A stretch of DNA of 64,000 bases from positions 35,030,827 to 35,094,826 of the forward strand of contig NC_041019.1 in NCBI RefSeq assembly GCF_004193775.1, read 5' to 3'. The notes under the pieces were generated by a model. The model ran no database searches. It had not been told where the DNA came from and saw nothing but the letters and a program-made list of their open reading frames with translations. Made by a program: the position numbers and the translations under genes. Numbering within the stretch: position 1 is the stretch's first letter; each line of letters begins with the position of its first letter. Source of the DNA: Glycine soja (Eukaryota > Streptophyta > Magnoliopsida > Fabales > Fabaceae). Shown here piece by piece: positions 56,863 through 64,000 of this stretch.

Positions 56863-57847
56863 GTTGGCAACTCCGTTGGGGATTGTTTTTAGAGAGTTAA
56901 GCCATTTTAATCTATGTGCATTCTTTATCATGACTCACTCTTTTGTTTGTTTCCCTTTATTTCTCTTATGTTCTTTATGCATATAACTCTTTGATGCTTT
57001 TAGGGTAGTTGTTTATTTAATATATGCATTGATAAATATTTGTTCATTTGGTGCATACACGACACCTACACTTTTTTTGAACACACTGTGAATTGTTAAA
57101 GGCCCCATACCCAGGTCCATAGGAACATAGGAAGTAGAGGTGAATATGTGGTCATGCTAAGTCTTCGACTTGCTTGATGACAATGAAACCTCATCTAGAG
57201 TTTTTCTCTTTGATGATACATTGTCGTTGGTAGTCCTTACCGCCACAATGTTTGATATCAAAGGGGATGATATCTCTAGAAACCTTTGAAAGATAGGTGC
57301 AACCACTTTGGGAATTATCACTAAGTAGCGAGCTTTTAGTTCCCCCATTAGGTTCCTGAAATAGGGGCACGGAGCAAACACGCTACGTGTTGTTTCCTTG
57401 ATATTGCCATGCATATCTTTGTAATGTCATGTTTGTGTGCGTCTCTCTTGCGCTTGCTGTGTTATTATGTCATTATTTGATGGCGTTACCACACTTGTTC
57501 ATCTAGTATGTTTCTTTTCATGCTTTCAACCACATGCTCTCACGCATGTATATCTGTATTGCGTCGTTACTCATGCATTGCATTTGTCTCATCATTTTGT
57601 CACGGGAAGTCGGAAGGTCCGCATCACCTTCTTAAATGCATACATGGGGCACTGTGGTAATGACTGCAAATGAACCATGACGCCCAAATGTTTGCGAGTA
57701 AGAAAAGATGATCTTCTGGGCTCTTATGTCTATAAAATGCATTTGTTTCATGCACAACATAAACATACTCCCTCCTGCATTCATCATATTTCCTCCATGA
57801 TAGGGTGTCGAAGTATTTCTCAACAAAGTTTTTCATTCTAGCAAAAC
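56863..57847 (+). other. Primer-binding site and 5'UTR of element E
   Basis: The PBS is at 56865-56882, TGGCAACTCCGTTGGGGA, with changes from A and B. The leader hairpin is at about 57218-57251 (TGGTAGT...ACCGCCA, one mismatch). The splice acceptor TTTTTCATTCTAG has its AG at 57840-57841. The ORF1 start equivalent at 57848 is ATA instead of ATG. Confidence 0.75.
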
Positions 57848-59671
57848 ATAGGATTGAATTAAGCACCCTTGTGTAAGAAAAAGTTCTATCACGTCAAAGT
57901 CAAAAGCCCAGAGGTTGCCAATTTGCTAGAGTTGGGGCAGTTGATGGATCAACTCCAACGTCAAGCTTTCCACAAGACATATTGAAAGATCTGGGATCTA
58001 GCTAGGATAGAAGTCTCTGTCGAAGCCATTGCATCCCTCACTCAATATTACGATCAACCGCTAAGGTGCTTCACGTTCAGAGACTTTCAGCTAGTATCGA
58101 TCGTGGAAGAGTTTGAAGAGCTCTTGGGATGCTCGCTAGGAGGAAGAAAGCCATATCTTTTTTCTAGGTCCTACCCCTCCATGTCAAGGATAGCCAAGGT
58201 GGTCAAAATCTCGGCGTAAGAGTTGGATCGAGTAAAACAAAATAGAAATGGGGTAGTCGGAATACCAAGGAAGCATTTGGAGGAAAAGGCAAAGGCATTG
58301 GCGAAGCAAGGTGAAGGGGCTTCGTTCATTGATGTCTTGGCGCTATTGTTATTTGGAGTCATCCTCTTTCCAAACGCGGATGGGCTAGTGGACCTAGCAA
58401 CGATCGATGCCTTCCTTGCTTATCACCAAAGCAAGGAAAGTTTGGTCGTTGCTATTTTGGCTGATGCCTATGACACCTTTGACCGAGATTGAAAAGAATG
58501 GTGCAAGGATTGTTTGTTGCACACCAGCTCTTTATGTATGGCTGGTCTCGCACCTCTTTAGTCATGAAAGTAGACTCGTCTATCCCTTGCAAGGTCACCG
58601 CATATGCGCTGAGAAAGGGAAGGCCAATTGGGAGCAACTCTTGGCTAGTATGGTGGGGGCATCCATTAATTGGTTCCCCCGATGAAAGGAAGGAAGAGCC
58701 GAGGTTTTATCCTTATGTGAGGGATTCTCAAACGTCCCCTTGAGGGGAAGGAAGGGTTGTATCAATTATAATCCCGTCCTTGCCATAAGACAACTTGGCA
58801 ATCCCGTGAGAGGAGCACCGTCAGAAGAAAGTATCACGCCTTTCCTCGCTCGGGGTTTCAGTGACCCCAATGCAAGGATATTTCTAGGAGTCTGCATAGT
58901 GTAGAGCGCGGTACAAAGGAAAGATAAGGAGCTTAGGGGAAGCAGCAATAGGATCATTGGTGGCTATCACAAGTGGCTGAAGGCTCGGATGCAAGAGTTA
59001 GATTGGCTCCCGAAGCTAAAGAGCTCAAGTGAGGAAGAGGCTGAAACCACTGAGGAGAGTGAGGAGGTGCAAGCCTTAAAGGTGGAACTTGAAAGGGCAC
59101 AAGCGGTCAAGGAAAAGTTCAAGACGACGACCATCAAGGTTCGAAAAGAGTGCGACAAACTAAGAGACGTTAATGTGGCCACATCTGACGCATTGGAATG
59201 GGAAACAAAGAGGGCCCGAAAAGAAGAATGGGGCTGAAACAAGTTCCGAGGGGCTTTATGGGGCAGCAAGAACGAGCTTAAGCTTTGAAGGGTCGAGAGA
59301 GACCAGTCGAGAGTCGAAGGTATGATATTGGAAGACAAGTTGAGGGCTTGTCAAAGGTCAAAGAGGAGTTTGCCCAACAATTGAGTAGGACCGAAGAAAA
59401 CATGTGGGCCATCATTGACCAATACAAAGAGAAGCTAACTCTAGCTTCAACCCATGAGCAAAGGCTAGAGGATGAGTATGCAAAGGTATCAGTCCTACAA
59501 ATAGAAATGGAAGCAAGGGAGAGAGTGATCAATTCACTACACAGAGAAGCAATGATGTGGATGGATAGGTTCACTTTCACCTTGAATGGGAGTCAAGAGA
59601 TTCCAAGACTGCTAGCTAAAGCCAAGGCGATGGCGGATGTGTACTCGACCCCCAAGGAAGTTCATGGGCTC
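57848..59671 (+). pseudogene. ORF1 of element E, broken and truncated
   Basis: The start codon is lost (ATA). There are stops near 57983 and at 58217-58219 (TAA, shared with D), a frame change near 58490, and further stops near 58686, 58903 and 59237. The DUF7745-like first half (PLRCFTFRDFQLV) and the coiled-coil second half are readable up to the insertion point. It is more similar to D than to A or B. Confidence 0.85.
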
Positions 59672-62600
59672 TGTTGGATCAAGTGGCCTTAGAATAATTA
59701 AGAAAGGGGGGTTGAATTAATTATTCCTAAACCTTTACTAATTAAAAATTTACTCTTCTAAGGCTTTTACTATGTTGTTAAGAGAATAAGGAGTAGAAGA
59801 GAAACTTAACCAAAAGTAAAAGCGGAAATTAAAATGCAAAGCGAAAAGTAAAAGAGTGGGGAAGAAGGAGACTGTCATACCCTAATTTCGTTCGGGGATT
59901 ATTATTTGATGATATACAACCTTTGATTGGCCGCTTCGAGATACTTGGCACCCTTTGTTGTACAATATGTGAAGTCCCGAGACGTGCCGAAAATCAAAAG
60001 GAAGCAGGCTTACGCGATCCGTGAAAATTCCGTAATGTGACGGAAATCGAAAGGAGGTGTTTTTCGCAATCCGTGAGTTTTCGTAACTTCTTCGAAAGCT
60101 AAAAAAGAGTAAATACATAATCCGTATGGATTCGTAACCTTGCGGAAGGAAAATAAGTATCGTTACGAAATTCGTAAAGTTTCGTAACGTTACGGAAAAG
60201 AATAACCAAAAAAAAGTAGAAGGGGGTGCATTTAGTAAAAAGAGGGTACAAATAGCAATCAGGCCCACTTGGGCCTTCCAGATTCTTCCTCCAGAAGGCT
60301 ATTGCTTCTGGAGGAAGCAACCTTGCTCGCCTGGGCGAGCTGGGTGGCGAGCTCCTCCCCTATTTTGCTATAAATAGGGGGAGGAGTGAAGGGAGAAGGG
60401 GTTCAGCCTTCTTGGCACTTCTTATTCTCTCGAAATTGCTGAGGAAAATTATTTCCGTGAAGAAAATCCAAGCCGAGGCGCTTCCGTAACGTTTCCGTGA
60501 GTAATTACGCGAAGATTCTCGACCATTCTTCAACATTCATCATTCGTTCTTCGTTTTCTTCAGTCTTCAACGGGTAAGTACTTCAAACCGAGCTTTTCAA
60601 TTCATTCTATGTACCCGTGGTGGTCCACATTTTGTTTCATGAATTTTTATTCTCGTTTTCATTCGCTTTCTATACCCCCTTTTGACGTGCTTAAGTCATT
60701 TATTTAAGTCATTTCTCGCCTAATCTAAAAATAAAATAAATTTCCACCGATCATTTGAATTGTAGTATTCACTAATTTCTGTTAAAATGAATTCCGACCG
60801 TTCGGTCGTGCCGTAACCACGTTGGAAATAAAAAATGAGGTAAAATAATAATATAATAATCAAAAAATACCTTTTAGTAAAATAAAGCGAAAAATCAATC
60901 GGACGTTTTCTCTTTGGGATTTCTCATTCTTAATTGAATTGACTAATAACTAAAGTGAAACTAAGGCTAAAATCAACTCGCCTAGTCAAGCTCGTCCACA
61001 AAAAATAGGGTTTTGAAAGTTTATCATTTCAGTTTCTTACCAAGTAAAATGGATCATTTTTAAGGTCCAACACCTTAAAATGATCACCCTTCAAGTAAAA
61101 AGAATCACTTGATTCACGCATAAAAAAGAACTACGTAGGTCTGATTTCCTCTTCGATGGAGGGTACGTAGGAGCAAGAGCCCCGCTTTTGTCGACCTCAA
61201 AAAAATAAAAAAGAACTAAAGTTAAGATAACACAATTTCCACAATTCTGAAAAATAGGTTGTTGTCCTTTGAGACAAACGTAAGAGGTGCTAATACCTTC
61301 CTCAAACGTAAATACAACTCCCGAACTTAGAATTTTCATTTTGACCGGTTTCCTTCGGTTTTTCCGATGTTTTCCACAAATAAATGTTGGTGGCGACTCT
61401 GCGCATCTTTCCTCCTTTGGAAAGCGCACCCGTGAGCCTCGCCTTCGCCCGCCCGCAAAAGGGCACGTTGCGATAGAGACAAACACACAAGAGTTTTTAT
61501 ACTGGTTCGGCAACAACCCGTGCCTACATCCAGTCCCCAAGCGACCTGCGGCCCTTGAGATTTCTTTCAACCTTGTAAAAATCCTTTTACAAGCAAAGAT
61601 CCACAAGGGATGTACCCTCCCTTGTTCTCTTTGAACCTAGTGGATGTATCCTCCACTAGAACTGATCCACAAGAGATGTACCATCTCTTGTTCTCAGTCA
61701 ACAACCCAAGTAGATGTACCCTCTACTTGTACCACAAAGGATGTACCCTCCAATGTGTTAAGACAAAGATCTCAGGCGGTTAAACCTTTGATACTTTGTG
61801 AATGGGGATACAAAAGAATTCTCAGGCGGTTAGTCCTTTGAAAACTTTTGTATAAGGGAAAGGGAAGAATCAAAAGAATTTTTAGACTGTGTCATTTTGA
61901 ATTCTTTGACAAGGGAGAAGAGAGACACAAAGGAATTCAGGCAGTTAGTCCTTTGTTCTTTTGGAAAAGGGAGAAGAGAGACACAAAAAGAATTCAGGTG
62001 GTTAGTCCTTGGCGAATTCTTTTTGGCAAAGGGAGAAGAGATGAAAAAGAATGAATAGCACAAGTTTTCAAGGTTTAGAAAACCAGAAAACTTTGGAAAG
62101 CTTTTGGCACAAAGAAGTAGAAGAAGTTCAAAGAGATTCAAGGCTTGTAAAGGATTGTATAAGATTAATTGGATTGATATAAAATGAAAAACAAAGCCTT
62201 GCTTTTATAGACTCTTCATGTCTGGTCAAGAGGACCATTTAGAAGAGTTATGACTTTTAGAAAAACTTAAAACCAATTTGAAAAAGTCAAAAACCATTTG
62301 AAGAGTTACATCTTTTGATATATTCAGAAACAATCACTGGTAATCGATTACCAAATCAGTGTAATCGATTACACAAGGCTTTTATGTGAAAGGATGTGAC
62401 TCTTCACATTTGAATTTGAATTTCAACGTTCAAAGGCACCAGTAATCGATTACCAAAACATTGTAATCGATTACAGCTTTTTTTAAATCAATTGGAACAT
62501 TGTAAATTCATTTGAAAACTTTTTCAAATTCATTTTGCTACAGGTAATCGATTACAACGATCTGGTAATCGATTACCAGAGAGTAAAAACTCTTTGGTAA

Positions 62601-62936
62601 AACATGTTTTGAGAAAAATCCATGTGCTACTCAGTTTTTGAAAAAACCTTTTCATACTTATCTTGATTAAGTCTTCTCTTGATTCTTGAATCTTGAATCT
62701 TGATTAAGTCTTCTCTTGATTCTTGAATCTTGATCTTGATTCTTGGAAGCTTGATCCTTGAATCTTGAAGTGTTTTTGATTCTATCTTGAACATCTTGAA
62801 CTCATTCTTTCTAGATTCTATCTTGAACATCTTGAACTCATTCTTTGATTGACCTTTGAGCTTTTCGTCATCACCTTTGTTATCATCAAAACATCTTTGA
62901 ATCATTCTTGATTCATCATGAAGCTTTGCTTCTACA
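59672..62936 (-). repeat. 3' LTR of the SIRE-like element, split
   Basis: TGTTGGATC at 59672 and TCTACA at 62936 are its ends in plus reading. Without the inserted 1603 bp and one target copy it is about 1.66 kb. It contains short repeats: 'gatgtaccctcc'-type units (61600-61760), 'caggcggttagtcctttg' units (61780-62020), three pairs of the GTAATCGATTAC palindrome (62340-62580), and duplicated 'ttgaacatcttgaactcattctt' (62770-62850). Confidence 0.82.
59873..61475 (+). repeat. Tat solo LTR with GAGAC target duplications
   Basis: This is a 1603-bp LTR, tgtcataccctaatttcg...cgttgcgata, flanked by GAGAC at 59868-59872 and 61476-61480. The final CA has mutated to TA. It keeps the palindrome (60325-60340), TATAAATA (60369-60376), the leader donor (GT 60574-60575) and the hairpin (61131-61170). 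It also has a perfect 12-bp inverted repeat TTCCTCCAGAAG/CTTCTGGAGGAA upstream of the palindrome. It is closest to LTR C. Confidence 0.95.
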
Positions 62937-63397
62937 ATCTCCCCCTTTTTGATGATGACAACTTCTGAAATCAAGAAACACACACACACACACTTTTTCC
63001 TAGTCGATCACTTACATAAATTTCCATTCCCCCCCCCCCTTTGTTTTTGAATTTATGCTTCTCTTAAAATTAAGTTGATTACTCATGTGAGTTCTTGATT
63101 TAATCCCTATTTCTCTCCCCCTTTGACATCAACAAAAAGCCAAAGTGTGTAACAAATTTGAGGCATACACATATAACTAAGCATCCATACAACATTTATG
63201 GAAAAATATCAACCAAATCATGAAGCAGCAATGATGAATAGATTAACTATAAAATCCACATAGCCAAATAACATACTTAATATTTGTTCAAACATACCAT
63301 GCAAATAAGGAAATAGTAAATTGTTCAAATATCATAATAACATAGCCAAAATACAACGCTGGAAATCAAAGTACTAATAATATAACATAATAGAAAA
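62937..63397 (-). other. Polypurine tract and 3'UTR of the SIRE-like element
   Basis: The tract 62937-62950 reads AAAAAGGGGGAGAT on the minus strand and abuts the LTR. The remainder is AT-rich with a poly-C run near 63030 and a second GGGGGAGAG-like run near 63115. No gene is seen. Confidence 0.75.
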
Positions 63398-63987
63398 CTA
63401 AGATGATGGTGGTGGCGATGGTGGTAGATCAAAGCTTGAACGTATGTAAGACACATCTTCTTCAACCTTGGTGATTCTTGACTCCATTTCATTAAAGCAC
63501 ATATCCATTTGTAGTTCCAAAGTGTCAAACCTTTCACCAACAAAGGTTTGAAGACCATCAAACCTGTCCAAAATCTTTGAAAGAAGAGATGAATCTTCTC
63601 CATCATGTCCTTCTTCACCAACATGTCGAGCACCCTTCTTCACCCAAGATCCATCATGCTCTTTTTGATAACCAAAGGATGCTATGACTGAAGCGCCTAT
63701 AAGGAAGGATCTCTTGATTGGAAGATAGGGTTCAAAATCAAGAGGGATGTTAAAGTGTTGAAGGAAAAGGGTAACAAGATGAGGATAAGGCAATGGAGCA
63801 TTCAATCGCAATGCCTTATGCATGCGATATCTAACAAGATGTGCCCAATCAATTTGTAAACCTTTATGAAAGGCCCACATAGCAATGAGATCTTCTTCAG
63901 AAACCAGAGCAAGGTTTGAAGATCTCGGAAGAAAAATGTGAACAATTAGGTAATGGAGGATGTGGCTTTCAAAAGCCAATGAACCGA
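63398..63987 (-). pseudogene. env-like ORF of the SIRE-like element, C-terminal part
   Basis: The minus-strand frame stays open from the insertion boundary at 63987 through about 196 codons to the stop at 63398. No true start is visible: the apparent first residue at 63979 is a TTG in the middle of a longer frame, whose N-terminus is beyond the inserted LTR. It shows YLIVHIFLPRSSN, a WAHLVRYRMHKALR helix, LPYPHLVTLFLQHFNIPL, then a coiled coil (about 63620-63440) and a PPSPPPSS end. SIRE1 elements carry an env-position gene with such an ending. No membrane segment is present in this part. Confidence 0.75.
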
Positions 63988-64000
63988 TGTCATACCCTAA
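63988..64000 (+). repeat. First 13 bases of a further Tat LTR
   Basis: TGTCATACCCTAA is the exact start of LTRs C and E and of solo LTR 59873-61475. It interrupts the env-like frame. Its target site should be ACCGA (63983-63987). The rest is outside the window. Confidence 0.75.

Larger units (their letters stand above)
55508..59671 (+). mobile_element. Element E: truncated plus-strand Tat/Ogre element
   Basis: It comprises 5' LTR, PBS, 5'UTR and a broken ORF1, cut inside the last part of ORF1 (after GTTCATGGGCTC) by a copia LTR at 59672. It lies head to head with element D. Gag and pol are not in the window. Confidence 0.88.
59672..64000 (-). mobile_element. 3' part of a SIRE1/Maximus-like Ty1/copia element
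   Basis: On the minus strand it shows an env-like ORF, a short 3'UTR, the polypurine tract AAAAAGGGGGAGAT (62950-62937) and a 3' LTR starting TGTAGAAGC and ending at 59672. Soybean SIRE1-type elements have this order. The LTR contains a foreign solo LTR (59873-61475), and the env-like ORF is cut at 63988 by another. The element sits in ORF1 of element E; its left target site should be GGCTC (59667-59671). Confidence 0.82.

Noticed and set aside
1..64000. A host gene, defence system or biosynthetic cluster
   Set aside because: Every sizeable coding region belongs to a retrotransposon family; no other gene could be supported.

Overview
This window is plant DNA, most likely soybean (Glycine) or a close legume relative and probably pericentromeric. 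The evidence is its content: Ty3/gypsy Tat/Ogre-type elements with an extra ORF upstream of gag and a tRNA-Arg-like primer site, and a SIRE1/Maximus-type Ty1/copia LTR carrying the GTAATCGATTAC palindrome familiar from soybean. I see no host gene, no tRNA or rRNA gene and no CRISPR array. Essentially all 64 kb is a stack of LTR retrotransposons inserted into each other.

Layout. 1-2522 holds remains of an Athila-like element (minus). Element A (plus, decayed) runs from its 5' LTR (2523-4308) through ORF1 and gag-protease until element B interrupts it after a CCTTG target site at 10412-10416. Element B (minus) is the centrepiece and looks coding-competent: 3' LTR 10417-12072, a 3'UTR with two tandem-repeat arrays, an env-position ORF3 (15740-16990), pol (19155-22602), a 179-bp intron (22603-22781), gag-protease-G-patch (22778-26380), ORF1 (26618-28483), PBS, and a 5' LTR from 29350 cut by a 100-N assembly gap (30372-30471). 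Right of the gap is the 3' end of a plus element, C (about 122-bp tandem array, 3' LTR 35021-36619). Element D (minus, decayed, 36620-55507) is split by an LTR fragment, a solo LTR with CCCAT target duplications (39807-41943) and two solo LTRs of another family (46117-47227; 54119-55251). Element E (plus) has its 5' LTR at 55508-56862 and a broken ORF1 cut at 59671 by the 3' LTR of a minus-strand SIRE-like copia element. That LTR itself contains a Tat solo LTR with GAGAC duplications (59873-61475). The copia env-like ORF is in turn cut at 63988 by the first 13 bases of yet another Tat LTR.

How the parts work together. Comparing A, B, D and E shows a shared expression plan: a palindrome plus TATA box in the LTR, a GTAAGT splice donor in the leader, and splice acceptors just before ORF1, before gag, inside gag-pol (where splicing out the intron puts pol in frame with gag-pro) and before ORF3. 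Several RNA hairpins recur: one in the LTR leader, one downstream of the PBS, and dense hairpins in the 3'UTR arrays whose stems change in a compensating way. These covarying 3'UTR hairpins, together with the splice map, are the least-described features I can support from sequence alone. All function statements for them are inference.
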